DNA of 64,000 nt, from assembly GCF_019903425.1 (NCBI RefSeq), contig NZ_JACHUZ010000013.1:67246-131245 (forward strand). The letters run 5' to 3'. The position numbers were made by a program, and so were the translations under genes. Under the pieces are notes generated by a model. The model did not search any database. It was not told where the DNA came from and saw only the letters and a program-made list of their open reading frames with translations. This document shows positions 25,001 to 33,859 of the stretch, one piece after another. Source of the DNA: Vreelandella halophila (lineage in GTDB: Bacteria; Pseudomonadota; Gammaproteobacteria; Pseudomonadales; Oleiphilaceae). The first letter of the stretch is position 1; each line of letters begins with the position of its first letter.

Positions 25001-26246
25001 GGCCGAGAGAGCTCCGTCTTGTGTTCAGCCCCATGTTGCGCTGGGCCAGCCAGTCCCGCGGGCCCGGAGCGGCATCCAGAGCCGCCAGCCCCAGGTCCCG
25101 GAGTCGGCCGGGAAAACCACTCTTCTCCGAGAACACCCGCACCAGGCTGTCGGAGAAGCCGACAATGGCGTCCACATCCTGCTGATGGGTCGCTACATAG
25201 GGCGCCAGTGTTTCCGGCTGCCCCAGGGAGGCCGGTTCATCGGCAACCTCAGCCAGGCGGCTGCTGAGCCGCATCAGCCCGCGCAGGGCCAGGTTGAAGC
25301 CCTGGCCGGCCACCGGATGCAGCGAATGAGCCGCATTGCCCACCAGAACCACCCCGGGGCGTACCGGGCTGGCGACCTGCTCCAGCGCCAACGGGTAACT
25401 GTGGCGCTGCCCCACGTGTTCAAACCGGCCCTGCCGCCAGCCAAAGCGCTCCTGCAGTTCCGAAAGGAAGGCATCGGTGCCCAGGGCCATGCGGCGCTCA
25501 ATCTCGGCACTGTCCATGGTCCAGACCAGAGCGTAGTCATGGCTTTCCCTGTGGGGTAAGAGCGCGACGGCCGCGCCATCGGCGAAGCGTTCATAGGCCT
25601 GGTTAAGGTGCGGCTCACCAGTGGTGACCGTGGCCACTAGGGCGTGCTGGCCATAGTCCTGCCGACGGGCGCTGAACCCGAGCTGTTCCCGCAGGCCGGA
25701 GCGGCCCCCGTCTGCCACCACCAGGAGACGTGCCTGCCACCACTGCTGCTCACCGTCCTGTTCCACCAGAACCTGTGCGCCCGTGCTGCCGGTTTCCGCC
25801 GTGACCACCCGTGCCGGGCAGAGCCAGTGGGTGGCTGTTTCCCGAAGGGCGGACACCAGGTTGAGCCCCAGCCAGGCGTTATCCACCACATACCCCAGCG
25901 CGTCCGTCCCGTGCTCCGAGGCGTGCATACGGGTGGTGCCGGGGCGGCCACGGCTCGAGACATGGACGTGTTCGATGGGTGTGGCGGCGCGGGCGAGTTC
26001 CGGCCACACGCCCAGGTCCTCGTAGATCAGGCGTGAGCCGTAGGCCAGCGCCGTGGCGCGGGCATCGTAGCTGGGCTGGAACCGGGTCTGCGGGTCCACT
26101 GACGGATCCAGCGGCGAGGATTCCACCACGGCCACGCCCAGTGACGGCGCCTGCCGGGCCAGCCCCAGTGCCAGGGAGGCACCGGCCATGCCGCCGCCAA
26201 CAATGAGCACATCACAGTGCCGCGTGGGGCAAGCCGGCTCACTCAT
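24993..26246 (-). CDS. ubiH: 2-octaprenyl-6-methoxyphenol hydroxylase UbiH
   Basis: A 417-residue flavoprotein monooxygenase paralogous to the next gene. It has VGGGMAGASLALGLARQ, a central region VVADGGRSGLREQL (the DG motif) and VLVGNAAHSLHPVAGQGFNL. UbiH hydroxylates C1 of the ring in aerobic ubiquinone synthesis. It overlaps pepP upstream by eight bases and ubiI downstream. Assignment of UbiH versus UbiI rests on gene order and the NAAHSLHPVAGQGFNLALR form of the motif. Confidence 0.93.
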   Translation of the reverse strand: MSEPACPTRHCDVLIVGGGMAGASLALGLARQAPSLGVAVVESSPLDPSVDPQTRFQPSYDARATALAYGSRLIYEDLGVWPELARAATPIEHVHVSSRGRPGTTRMHASEHGTDALGYVVDNAWLGLNLVSALRETATHWLCPARVVTAETGSTGAQVLVEQDGEQQWWQARLLVVADGGRSGLREQLGFSARRQDYGQHALVATVTTGEPHLNQAYERFADGAAVALLPHRESHDYALVWTMDSAEIERRMALGTDAFLSELQERFGWRQGRFEHVGQRHSYPLALEQVASPVRPGVVLVGNAAHSLHPVAGQGFNLALRGLMRLSSRLAEVADEPASLGQPETLAPYVATHQQDVDAIVGFSDSLVRVFSEKSGFPGRLRDLGLAALDAAPGPRDWLAQRNMGLNTRRSSLGHD

Positions 26247-27588
26247 CGGCCATCAGCGCCTCAATGTCCGCGATCTCCTTGGGCACGTCCGGCGTCAGGT
26301 TGCGGTAACCGGAGCGGGTGACAGCCACATCATCCTCAATGCGCACGGCGATGCCCTGCCAGCGCTCATCCACACCCACCTTACCCGGCGCAATGTAGAG
26401 CCCAGGCTCGATGGTCATCACCATTCCCGGCTCCAGAACCCGCCAGGCGCCACCAATACGGTAATCCCCCACATCGTGCACATCCATGCCCAGCCAGTGG
26501 CCGGTCCGGTGCATAAAGAAATCACGGTAATGGGCCTGCTCGACCACCTCCTCAAGGCTGCCCGTCAGGATGCCCAGGTCCAGAAGCCCCTGGCTCAGGA
26601 CCTCGACGGCCGCCTCGTGGGGCTGGTTCCAGTGGTTCTCGGGCCTGACCTTCTCAATGGCCGCCTTCTGCGCTGCCAGTACGATCTCGTAGACCGCCTT
26701 CTGCTCGCCGGTGAATCGGCCGTTAACCGGGAAGGTACGGGTGATGTCCGCCGCGTAGCCGTTGTATTCACAGCCGGCATCGATCAGTACCAGGTCGCCG
26801 TCCGCCAGCATGCCCTGGTTCTCGGTATAGTGGAGCACGCAGCCATGGGAGCCGCTCGCGACAATGGTGGGATAGGCGGGCGCGCTGGCGCCCTCGTCCA
26901 GGAAGCGGTAGAGCAGTTCGGCCTCCAGCTGGTATTCGCGCAGCCCGGGCCGGGCTCGGCGCATGGCCTGACGGTGGGCATTAGCGCTGATCCGCCCGGC
27001 CTGTTCCATCACCCGCAGTTCCGCAGCGCTCTTGTACAGCCGCATGTCATGCAGTGTGTGCTCCAGGGCCACGAATTCACCCGGCGGCTTGGCACCGCTG
27101 CGCACCCGGGCGCGGATGCTGTTGACCCATTCCATGACCTGGCTGTCGAACGCTGAATCACGGCCAATGGAATAGTAGACCCGGGAGCGCCCCTCAATCA
27201 GTCCCGGCAGGATGTCGTCGATGTCGGTGATGGGAAAGGCGTCATCCACACCGTAATTGGCCACCGCACTGTCAGGGCCCACCATGAAGCCATCCCACAG
27301 CTCGCGGTCGGGGTCGCGCTCCCGGCAGAACAGGACGGTCTCACCGTGTTCCCGGCCGGGAACCAGCACAAGCACCGCGTGCGGTTCCTCGAAGCCGGTA
27401 AGGTAGAGGAAATCGCTGTCTTGGCGGTAGGGGTATTCCGTGTCCCTGCTGCGGATGCGCTCCGGGGCCGCGGAGACAATGGCGATACTCTCCGGCGCCA
27501 TCTGCTCCATCAAACGGCGCCGGCGGCTGGCATGCTCGTCACGGTCAATGGCGGTCTGAGTCTGCTTGCTTGCGACGGTCATCGGCAC
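26239..27588 (-). CDS. pepP: Xaa-Pro aminopeptidase
   Basis: A 449-residue pita-bread metallopeptidase that removes N-terminal residues before proline. The N-terminal AMP_N domain is followed by the catalytic domain with metal ligands Asp and Asp in LIDAGCEYNGYAADITRTFP, His in MHRTGHWLGMDVHD, Glu in MTIEPGLYI and Glu in IRIEDDV. Length is typical. It lies six bases after the UPF0149 gene and overlaps ubiH, so UPF0149-pepP-ubiH-ubiI form one transcription unit. Confidence 0.96.
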   Translation of the reverse strand: MPMTVASKQTQTAIDRDEHASRRRRLMEQMAPESIAIVSAAPERIRSRDTEYPYRQDSDFLYLTGFEEPHAVLVLVPGREHGETVLFCRERDPDRELWDGFMVGPDSAVANYGVDDAFPITDIDDILPGLIEGRSRVYYSIGRDSAFDSQVMEWVNSIRARVRSGAKPPGEFVALEHTLHDMRLYKSAAELRVMEQAGRISANAHRQAMRRARPGLREYQLEAELLYRFLDEGASAPAYPTIVASGSHGCVLHYTENQGMLADGDLVLIDAGCEYNGYAADITRTFPVNGRFTGEQKAVYEIVLAAQKAAIEKVRPENHWNQPHEAAVEVLSQGLLDLGILTGSLEEVVEQAHYRDFFMHRTGHWLGMDVHDVGDYRIGGAWRVLEPGMVMTIEPGLYIAPGKVGVDERWQGIAVRIEDDVAVTRSGYRNLTPDVPKEIADIEALMADE

Positions 27589-27594
27589 TCCCGA

Positions 27595-28209
27595 TCAGTG
27601 CAGTGTCTGTTGGTCCGGCTGAGGATGGTTGAACTCGGCGAAAACATTGAGAACGCCCACCCGGATGTACTCGGACACCTCCTCGATGTCGCGGTCACCG
27701 TCCTCGTCCGCGTCGTCGGCCTCGCTTTCCACCTGGCTGATGGCCACAAAATCCCGGATCAGTTCGCGGATGTCGTCAGGCGCCCGACTGAGGCCATCAC
27801 CCGCAGCCCGGGCCATGCCTTCGAGGAAACCACGGACCCAGTTGGAGACGGCCTCAAGGCGCTCATTGAGCGGTGCCTGCTCAGGGGGCAGCAGCAGCCG
27901 GAAGTCCATGTCCTCGGACTGCAGTGAAGCCAGGGTCGCCGCGTAAAACGCGTGCAGGAGTGCCCTGGGGGAAACCTGCTCATCATCCTGCTCTTCCTGC
28001 AGCCGGTCGCACCCCAGATGCTCCAGCACCAGGTTCTCCCAGCGCTCGCTGGAAAGGCGCTCCCCTGCGGCCAGCTCACCCGCCAGCAACCCGTGCAGCT
28101 CACTGGGGTGGTTGATGGCGCCGTGGCGCCCGTGGACGTCGGACCACAGATCGAAGTCGTAGACAATCTCCTGTAGTTTCTGTGTATCGTTCTCGTCGAT
28201 CCCGCTCAT
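27595..28209 (-). CDS. UPF0149 (YgfB/YecA) family protein
   Basis: A 204-residue helical protein: ELHGLLAGELAAGERLSSER in the N-terminal part and NWVRGFLEGMARAAG in the middle are the family hallmarks. YgfB-type proteins are regulators; in Pseudomonas a homologue affects beta-lactamase expression by interfering with an anti-terminator. It heads the ubi/pepP operon and is divergent from the zapA operon, exactly as in other gammaproteobacteria. Confidence 0.9.
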   Translation of the reverse strand: MSGIDENDTQKLQEIVYDFDLWSDVHGRHGAINHPSELHGLLAGELAAGERLSSERWENLVLEHLGCDRLQEEQDDEQVSPRALLHAFYAATLASLQSEDMDFRLLLPPEQAPLNERLEAVSNWVRGFLEGMARAAGDGLSRAPDDIRELIRDFVAISQVESEADDADEDGDRDIEEVSEYIRVGVLNVFAEFNHPQPDQQTLH

Positions 28210-28292
28210 AGGGGGCGTAGTGCTCCTGGTTCCCGGTTCGGTGTCTGCAGGACTCTACACTAGCATTTCCGGGCTCTCTGTCGTACCGCAAA

Positions 28293-28321
28293 TTGACCGC
28301 TCCCGGGGAGCCCACTATAGT
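28293..28321 (+). promoter_or_regulatory. Sigma-70 promoter of the zapA operon
   Basis: TTGACC (28293-28298), a 17-base spacer and TATAGT (28316-28321) give a near-consensus housekeeping promoter 35 bases before the TIGR02449 start codon. It faces the zapA unit and lies in the interval divergent from the UPF0149 gene. Confidence 0.75.
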
Positions 28322-28356
28322 GATTTTCCAGAGGCGATTCCCCGGAGAGGCGTACC

Positions 28357-28563
28357 ATGGACCAAGCGGAACTCGAGGCACTGGCCGCCCGCATCGAGCG
28401 GCTGATCGAGCGCAATCGCCAGCTGGAAGCCGAAAACGCGCGGCTGCGCCAGGCCCAGGAGGACTGGCAGCAGGAACGGGTCCAGCTCATGCAGAAGAAT
28501 GACATGGCACGCCACCGGATCGAGGCGATGATCTCACGGCTGCGCTCACTGGAGCATCACTGA
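28357..28563 (+). CDS. TIGR02449-type small coiled-coil protein
   Basis: A 68-residue, almost entirely coiled-coil protein (MDQAELEALAARIERLIERN, ...HRIEAMISRLRSLEHH). It resembles the ZapB-like family located upstream of zapA in Pseudomonas and relatives, and by location is likely to assist the division ring. GGAGAGG precedes the ATG. Its TGA overlaps the zapA ATG. Confidence 0.85.
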   Translation: MDQAELEALAARIERLIERNRQLEAENARLRQAQEDWQQERVQLMQKNDMARHRIEAMISRLRSLEHH

Positions 28564-28877
28564 TGGCGGAACACACGGATAAGGAAACAGTCGCGGTCAA
28601 CATCCTCGACAAGGAATACCTTGTCGCCAGCCCCGGCGATGCCCGTGGCGAGCTGGAACGCTCCGCCCGCTACCTGGACGAGAAGATGCGCGAGATCCGC
28701 GCCAGCGGCCGCGTCTTCGGCACCGAGCGGATTGCGGTCATGGCCGCGCTTAACATCACCCATGAACTGCTGCAGAACAGTGGCAGCATGCCCGACTCCG
28801 CAGAACGCACCCTGCGTGAACTCGACGAGCGGGTACGCGAGGCACTGGAACAGCCCCAGGCGAATACCGGCTCCTGA
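28563..28877 (+). CDS. zapA: Cell division protein ZapA
   Basis: A 104-residue FtsZ-ring-associated protein: an N-terminal globular domain with VAVNILDKEYLVASPGD, then EKMREIR and GTERIAVMAALNITHELLQN, and a C-terminal coiled coil. ZapA bundles FtsZ filaments. It is encoded between a ZapB-like coiled-coil gene and the 6S RNA gene, which is a widely conserved order in gammaproteobacteria. Confidence 0.93.
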   Translation: MAEHTDKETVAVNILDKEYLVASPGDARGELERSARYLDEKMREIRASGRVFGTERIAVMAALNITHELLQNSGSMPDSAERTLRELDERVREALEQPQANTGS

Positions 28878-28894
28878 ACGCCGGCACAATGCCA

Positions 28895-28925
28895 TTGCAT
28901 TCCCCCCCGGCTGTCGGCCTATAAT
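28895..28925 (+). promoter_or_regulatory. Promoter of 6S RNA
   Basis: A perfect TATAAT (28920-28925) lies seven bases before the predicted 5' end of the 6S RNA. The best -35 is TTGCAT (28895-28900) with a long 19-base spacer. It directly follows zapA, so some transcripts may read through from the upstream promoter too. Confidence 0.6.
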
Positions 28926-28931
28926 CGCATC

Positions 28932-29118
28932 AACTCTCTGGGCTGTACGACTTCACTGGATGTTGTCCTCGAGCCGATGCGCACGACCAAAGGGAGCCGC
29001 TCCCTGGTGATGTGAGCAAGTCCTCCACAGCAGAGGAAAGCCTAATTCACTATCAAGGGGCTCCCGCCTTGAACTACTGGGTTCAAGGGCACGATCCGGT
29101 CCGGCAGCCCGGAGGGTT
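28932..29118 (+). ncRNA. ssrS: 6S RNA
   Basis: Between zapA and the 5-FTHF cyclo-ligase gene, as in most gammaproteobacteria. The ends pair: ACTCTCTGGGCTG near 28933-28945 with CAGCCCGGAGGGT at 29105-29117, allowing G-U pairs. The 3' half contains the family hallmark CTTGAACTACTGGGTTCAAG, a hairpin near 29068-29087. The product mimics an open promoter and traps the sigma-70 RNA polymerase in stationary phase. Exact ends are approximate. Confidence 0.88.
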
Positions 29119-29143
29119 TCATTACCTGCCTTGCCAGAATTCC

Positions 29144-29755
29144 ATGACGAACCATCAAGCAACCCGAAAACAGCTTCGCAGGAAACTGCGCGAACGCCGG
29201 CGTGCGCTCAGCCCGCAGCAGCAGAAACGCGCATCGCGCAGGCTCTGCCGCAATCTCCTGGCCAGCCGCGAGCTCCGGGATGCCCGCAGCATCGCCCTTT
29301 ACTGGCCCAATGACGGCGAGATTGACCCGCGCCCACTGCAGGCAGCGGTGGAACGCATGAACAAGCGCTGCTACCTGCCCGTGCTGCACCCGATACTGGG
29401 CAACCGTCTCTGGTTCCTGCGCCTGGACCGCAATACGCCCATGAGGCGCAACCGATTCGGCATACCGGAACCCAGCCTGCGCCGAGCTGCATCAAAGCCG
29501 GCCTGGGCACTGGATGTGGTTCTGATGCCGCTGGTGGGCTTTACCGCGGAAGGGGACAGGCTGGGAATGGGGGGCGGTTTCTATGATCGGACCTTTGCGT
29601 TCCTGGGCCAGCCCGACCGCCACAGTCCGAAGCTGATCGGGCTGGCTCACGAAAGCCAGCGGGTCGATACGATGCCGACCGCCAGCTGGGATATTCCCAT
29701 GGACGCGATTGTGACGGATCAGGGGTATTACCCGGTAAGCGACCGGAGCGCCTGA
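29144..29755 (+). CDS. ygfA: 5-formyltetrahydrofolate cyclo-ligase
   Basis: A 203-residue ATP-dependent enzyme converting 5-formyl-THF to 5,10-methenyl-THF. The N-terminus (RKQLRRKLRERRRALSPQQQ) and the signature VGFTAEGDRLGMGGGFYDR near residues 131-149 are clear. ATG 29144, just after the 6S RNA, is preferred to a longer frame running back through the 6S sequence to 29012. It is convergent with a 56-residue ORF on the other strand one base after its stop. Confidence 0.95.
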   Translation: MTNHQATRKQLRRKLRERRRALSPQQQKRASRRLCRNLLASRELRDARSIALYWPNDGEIDPRPLQAAVERMNKRCYLPVLHPILGNRLWFLRLDRNTPMRRNRFGIPEPSLRRAASKPAWALDVVLMPLVGFTAEGDRLGMGGGFYDRTFAFLGQPDRHSPKLIGLAHESQRVDTMPTASWDIPMDAIVTDQGYYPVSDRSA

Positions 29756-29756
29756 C

Positions 29757-29927
29757 TCAGTTGATGGCGCGGCCTGAGGCCCCCTGATGGGTCAGGGTCG
29801 CCTCCTGGGCAGCGCCGGAAGTCAGCCTGGGCTCATCGGATGCGGCCAGTGAGGTCAGGCCACTGACCAAGAGCCCAGTAGCAAACACCACTACCAGAAC
29901 GCGGATAACATCGGGTCGGCGGTTCAT
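29757..29927 (-). CDS. Small single-helix membrane or secreted peptide
   Basis: A 56-residue reading frame, MNRRPDVIRVLVVVFATGLL then VSGLTSLAASDEPRLTSGAAQEATLTHQGASGRAIN. AGGAGA lies about nine bases upstream of the ATG. The basic start, a 17-residue hydrophobic stretch and an ALAAS-like cleavage region look like a signal peptide with a short polar tail. No family is recognised. Base composition matches coding DNA of the region. The 170 bases upstream of it are AT-rich and contain no other gene. Confidence 0.5.
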   Translation of the reverse strand: MNRRPDVIRVLVVVFATGLLVSGLTSLAASDEPRLTSGAAQEATLTHQGASGRAIN

Positions 29928-30100
29928 TGTCGGTCGTCTCCTGCCAGCTGTTCTTTTTTCTTATTGGATTTTCAACAATACCCGCGAAACAGGAATCTGG
30001 GCCTGTTTCTTCGGAAAGTGGCAAAGAGTCTAGCAGTAAAACCCTTTTTTACAATTCATAAACGCTTCCACATTATTATGACTTTGTAAGATTGTGCAAT

Positions 30101-31618
30101 CTACTGCCCGAGAAACAGACGATAGGCTGGATCATCACCGATCTCTTCATATTCAAACCCGATTTCATCCAGCATGACCCGGAAGTCATCCAGCTCCTCA
30201 TCCTCAACCTGCGCTCCCATCAGGATACGGCTGTAGGCGGCCCCGTGATTGCGGTAATGGAACATCGAGATGTTCCACCGGCTGCCCAGTGACATCAGGA
30301 AGGTGATCAGCGCCCCCGGACGCTCGGGGAAAGTGAACTGGAAGACCTTTTCATTGGTCACCGAGGGCGCGTGCCCGCCGACCATGTGCCGGATGTGCTG
30401 CTTCGCCAGATCGTTGTCCGTCAGGTCCAGTACCGGATAGCCCAGATCCCCGAGCTCCGTCACCACCTCGTTCCGGCCAAGTCCGCCTGACTGGATCTGG
30501 ACCCCCACAAAGATATGGGCTTCGTCCGCCGAGGAATAGCGGTAGTTGAACTCGGTGATATTGCGCTTGCGCAGGGCCTGGATGAACTTGCGGAAGCTGC
30601 CAGGCTCCTCCGGAATGGTCACCGCCAGGATGGCCTCGCGCTGCTCGCCCACTTCCGTGCGCTCCGAAATATAGCGCAGCCGGTCAAAATTCATGTTGGC
30701 GCCGCTGAGGATGCCGATCATGTTCTCATCCTCCAGCCCCTGGCGCTGGACGTACTTCTTGAGCCCCGCCACGGAGAGCGCCCCTGCCGGCTCCTGGATG
30801 GAACGGGTATCCTCGAACACATCCTTGATCGCGGCACAGATCTCGTCGGTCGTGACGGTGACCACCTCGTCCACGTGATCCTTACACACATCCCAGGTGT
30901 GGCGGCCGATCTGTTTCACCGCCACACCATCGGCAAAGATCCCGACCTGGGGCAGCGTCACGCGCCGACCCGCCTTCAGAGCCTCGGAAAGGCAGGCGGA
31001 ATCTTCGGGCTCTACTCCAATCACCCGCGTCTCCGGGCGCAGGTACTTGATGTAGGCCGCCATGCCCGCGATAAGGCCGCCCCCACCGACCGGAATGAAC
31101 ACCGCGTGTATCGGCTTGGTGAACTGCCAGAGCAGCTCCATGGCGACGGTGCCCTGGCCGGCGATGGTGTCCGGGTCATCATAGGGGTGGATATAGGTAT
31201 AGCCATGCTTCTCGATCTGTTCCTGAGCATAGGCGGCGGCCTCGTCGAAGGCGTCACCAATCAGCACCACCTCGGCGCCATGATTGCGCACGGAGTTCAC
31301 CTTGATCTCCGGCGTGGTCCGCGGCATGACGATGGTTGCATGGATACCCAGCTGGGTGGCCGCCAGCGCCACACCCTGGGCATGGTTGCCCGCGGAGGCG
31401 GCGATGACCCCGCACGCCTTCTGCGCATCCGAGAGCTGACTGATCTTATTGTAGGCCCCACGCAGCTTGAAGGAGAAAACCGGCTGCAGATCCTCGCGCT
31501 TGAAGAAGATGTTGTTGCCAAAGCGGCGGGTCAGGTTACGCGCATGGGTCACGGGCGATTCGATCGCTACGTCGTAGACGCGTGCGTCCAGGATCTTGCG
31601 GATATATCGGTCGGGCAT
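30101..31618 (-). CDS. ilvA: Threonine ammonia-lyase, biosynthetic
   Basis: A 505-residue PLP enzyme for the first committed step of isoleucine synthesis. The catalytic Lys is in FSFKLRGAYNKI (K51), the PLP phosphate loop is GGGGLIAG, and the tandem C-terminal ACT-like domains (about 325-505) carry feedback inhibition by isoleucine. Full length marks the regulated biosynthetic form rather than a short catabolic one. No leader-peptide attenuator is seen upstream; the cytochrome c gene lies 82 bases upstream on the same strand. Confidence 0.97.
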   Translation of the reverse strand: MPDRYIRKILDARVYDVAIESPVTHARNLTRRFGNNIFFKREDLQPVFSFKLRGAYNKISQLSDAQKACGVIAASAGNHAQGVALAATQLGIHATIVMPRTTPEIKVNSVRNHGAEVVLIGDAFDEAAAYAQEQIEKHGYTYIHPYDDPDTIAGQGTVAMELLWQFTKPIHAVFIPVGGGGLIAGMAAYIKYLRPETRVIGVEPEDSACLSEALKAGRRVTLPQVGIFADGVAVKQIGRHTWDVCKDHVDEVVTVTTDEICAAIKDVFEDTRSIQEPAGALSVAGLKKYVQRQGLEDENMIGILSGANMNFDRLRYISERTEVGEQREAILAVTIPEEPGSFRKFIQALRKRNITEFNYRYSSADEAHIFVGVQIQSGGLGRNEVVTELGDLGYPVLDLTDNDLAKQHIRHMVGGHAPSVTNEKVFQFTFPERPGALITFLMSLGSRWNISMFHYRNHGAAYSRILMGAQVEDEELDDFRVMLDEIGFEYEEIGDDPAYRLFLGQ

Positions 31619-31700
31619 GGTGAGGCTCTCTCTGGTCAGACAGCCTCACAGTGTAAGAAGTATACGGGCATCCCGTCCACGCGCGATGGCCGTCTGTTGA

Positions 31701-32027
31701 TCACTCGATTGCTTCGCCGAGCATGTAGTCAACCGCCGCTTTCATCTCGGACTCAGAACAATCGCCGCAGGTCCCCTTGGGCGGCATGCCCTTGAAGCCG
31801 TTGATGGAATTCTCATAGAGACCTTCACGGCCACGCTCGTCCACACGGCTCTGCCACTCATCGGCCGCATCCAGCTTGGGCGCACCTGCAGCACCGATCT
31901 TGTGGCAGGTACTGCAGTAGTTGTTGTAGATTTCCTCACCGGAACGCTCCTGGGCCATGCCGGTACTGGCCGCACCCAGAGCCAAGACAGCGCCGAGGGC
32001 CGCGATCGGTTTGATCATTATCTTCAT
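31701..32027 (-). CDS. Small periplasmic cytochrome c (c5-like)
   Basis: A 108-residue monohaem cytochrome with a signal peptide (MKIMIKPIAALGAVLALGAA...MAQ), haem motif CSTCH and the distal Met in GFKGMPPKG. A second Cys pair, GTCGDC, near the C-terminus is the disulphide typical of cytochrome c5. Such proteins carry electrons to terminal oxidases. ATG 32027 with AAGGAG upstream is preferred over 32054. It lies 86 bases downstream of the sigma-54 activator on the same strand, between the copper-linked genes and ilvA. Confidence 0.92.
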   Translation of the reverse strand: MKIMIKPIAALGAVLALGAASTGMAQERSGEEIYNNYCSTCHKIGAAGAPKLDAADEWQSRVDERGREGLYENSINGFKGMPPKGTCGDCSESEMKAAVDYMLGEAIE

Positions 32028-32113
32028 GGGAACTCCTTCGTTGTCATCGTGCAAATGCAGCTGTCACTGTTTTACACCGTACAGGGCTCAGCCGGCAAAC
32101 ACATTGACCTCCC

Positions 32114-33088
32114 TCAATCCGAGCTGTGGATCAGACCATGCTTCCTCAGCCGGTAGAGAAAGGTGTCACGGGTTACGCCAACCAGCGCCGCAGCTCTGGT
32201 CCGGTTACCACCGGAGCGGCTGAGCGCCTGCCGGATGAGATCCGCTTCCACGTCCTCAAGTCTAACGCCCTCGGGCGGCAGATACACGCCCAGGTGCTGC
32301 TCTGACACACAGCTATCAGCCAGCCACTCATCCGGAAGATCCGCAGCCCCCAGCAAACGCCCCGGCATCAGAACCACACAGCGCTCAACCAGATTCCTCA
32401 GCTCCCGTACATTGCCCGGCCAGGCGTGCCTGGCAAGCCGGGTGAGGGCGCTCTGAGCAAACGTCGGCGGGCTGACGCCATGCGTCTTCGCGAGCTCCAG
32501 GCGAAAACGCTCAAGCAGTATCCGGACATCCCCGTCGCGTTCCCTGAGAGGGGGCAGCGTCAGCGGAATCACATTGAGCCGATAGAAAAGATCCGAGCGG
32601 AACCGTCCCTGGGCCGCCAGGGCGGAAAGGTCCTGATGGGTCGCCGCAATGATCCGTACATCGAGCGTCTCAGCTCTGCCGGAGCCAAGGCGCTGGCACT
32701 CGCCCTGCTCCAGGAAGCGCAGCAGCTTAGCCTGCCCCGCCAACGTGAGTTCGGCGATCTCATCGAGAAACAGCGTGCCGTTCTGGGCCTGATGGACATA
32801 GCCCGGCGCATTGCGGTCCGCACCGGTGAAAGCGCCCTTCCAGTAACCGAACAGCTCCGCCTCAACCAGCTCGGAAGGCAGAGCGGCACAGTTGACAGGA
32901 ATCCAGGGCCCCGCATGCCGACTGCTGGCCTGGTGCATACCGCGCGCCAGCAGCTCCTTGCCAGTGCCGCTCTCACCGGTCACCAGCGCCGTTGCATCCG
33001 TGGCCGCAACCAGCGCCGCCGAGCGCAGCACGGCCTGCAGAGCCGGCGACTCACCACCAAGCAGGGTAAAAGCATCACTGCTGAACAT
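32114..33088 (-). CDS. Sigma-54-dependent activator without sensor domain
   Basis: A 324-residue bacterial enhancer-binding protein. Only about 20 residues precede the AAA+ domain: Walker A GESGTGKE (38-45), the sigma-54-contact motif GAFTGA (85-90), Walker B GTLFLDE (104-110) and the arginine-finger region LRERDGDVRILL. The C-terminus is a Fis-type HTH (GGNRTRAAALVGVTRDTFLY). Like PspF and HrpS it lacks a receiver or ligand domain, so control must come from another protein or from its expression level. ATG 33088 is chosen because AGGAG lies eight bases upstream. A near-consensus sigma-54 promoter and palindrome lie next door at 33860-34008. Confidence 0.93.
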   Translation of the reverse strand: MFSSDAFTLLGGESPALQAVLRSAALVAATDATALVTGESGTGKELLARGMHQASSRHAGPWIPVNCAALPSELVEAELFGYWKGAFTGADRNAPGYVHQAQNGTLFLDEIAELTLAGQAKLLRFLEQGECQRLGSGRAETLDVRIIAATHQDLSALAAQGRFRSDLFYRLNVIPLTLPPLRERDGDVRILLERFRLELAKTHGVSPPTFAQSALTRLARHAWPGNVRELRNLVERCVVLMPGRLLGAADLPDEWLADSCVSEQHLGVYLPPEGVRLEDVEADLIRQALSRSGGNRTRAAALVGVTRDTFLYRLRKHGLIHSSD

Positions 33089-33136
33089 GATCACGGCTCC
33101 TGCGTTCACCCATCCAAATCCACTCCAATACCGCGG

Positions 33137-33817
33137 TTACTGCCCGGGTGCCAGAGCAAGCGGCACCAGGGCCAGCGCAATGATCGCAACACCCGCCACC
33201 TGACGGAACAGCGGACTGGCCATGACCCGCCGCGTCCGGTCGGCCATGATGCCCACCAGCAGCAGCGTGGGCACCGTTCCCAGGCCGAAGAACAGCATGA
33301 CCCCTGCGCCCTGCCAGGCCGAACCGGTACTCAGACTGTAGACCAGCGCCGAATAGACCAGCCCACAGGGCAGCCAGCCCCAGACCACCCCGAAACCGAA
33401 CGCCTGGGGCAGCGAGCGCACCGGCAGCAGCCTGCGCCCCAGGGGCTCCAGCCAGCGCCACAGCGGTCGCCCCATGGACTCGATCCAGGCGAAGCGCGAG
33501 AACCAGCCACCAATATGGAGCCCCAGCGCGACCAGGAACACGGGCCCCACGGTGCGCATGACCAGCGCGCTGCCACCACCGGCTACGCTCTGGAACACAC
33601 CGGCACCTCCCGCCACCAGGGCGCCGGCCAGCATGTAGCTGCTGATCCGCCCCAGGTGGTAATGCAGGCTGAACACAAGAAACAGCCACCGCCGGGCCCG
33701 GATGCCGGGCGCCAGGCTGTAGGTGAGCGCGCCCACGATGCCGCCGCACATGCCAATACAGTGCGTACTGCTGACCAGTCCCAGAAGGAATGCTGTCAGC
33801 CAATCCGTCCACCCCAT
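33137..33817 (-). CDS. SafE/DsbD_2-type membrane protein
   Basis: A 226-residue protein with about six membrane helices. It has the paired Cys motifs THCIGMCGGIVGAL near residue 18-31 and WGWLPCGLVYSALVYS near 145-160, characteristic of the sulfite-exporter-like/DsbD_2 family found next to copper and cytochrome oxidase assembly genes. The cysteines may bind copper or pass electrons across the membrane. It is 48 bases upstream of the activator gene on the same strand and divergent from the TonB-dependent receptor, linking it to metal handling. Confidence 0.85.
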   Translation of the reverse strand: MGWTDWLTAFLLGLVSSTHCIGMCGGIVGALTYSLAPGIRARRWLFLVFSLHYHLGRISSYMLAGALVAGGAGVFQSVAGGGSALVMRTVGPVFLVALGLHIGGWFSRFAWIESMGRPLWRWLEPLGRRLLPVRSLPQAFGFGVVWGWLPCGLVYSALVYSLSTGSAWQGAGVMLFFGLGTVPTLLLVGIMADRTRRVMASPLFRQVAGVAIIALALVPLALAPGQ

Positions 33818-33829
33818 CCTACAAAGCTC

Positions 33830-33841
33830 CCACGATCGTGG
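33830..33841. promoter_or_regulatory. Palindrome CCACGATCGTGG upstream of SafE-like gene
   Basis: A perfect 12-bp palindrome 12 bases before the SafE-like start codon. It could be an operator that affects the leftward transcript. No known regulator is recognised for it. Confidence 0.35.
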
Positions 33842-33859
33842 ACTTAAGGAATATCAATC

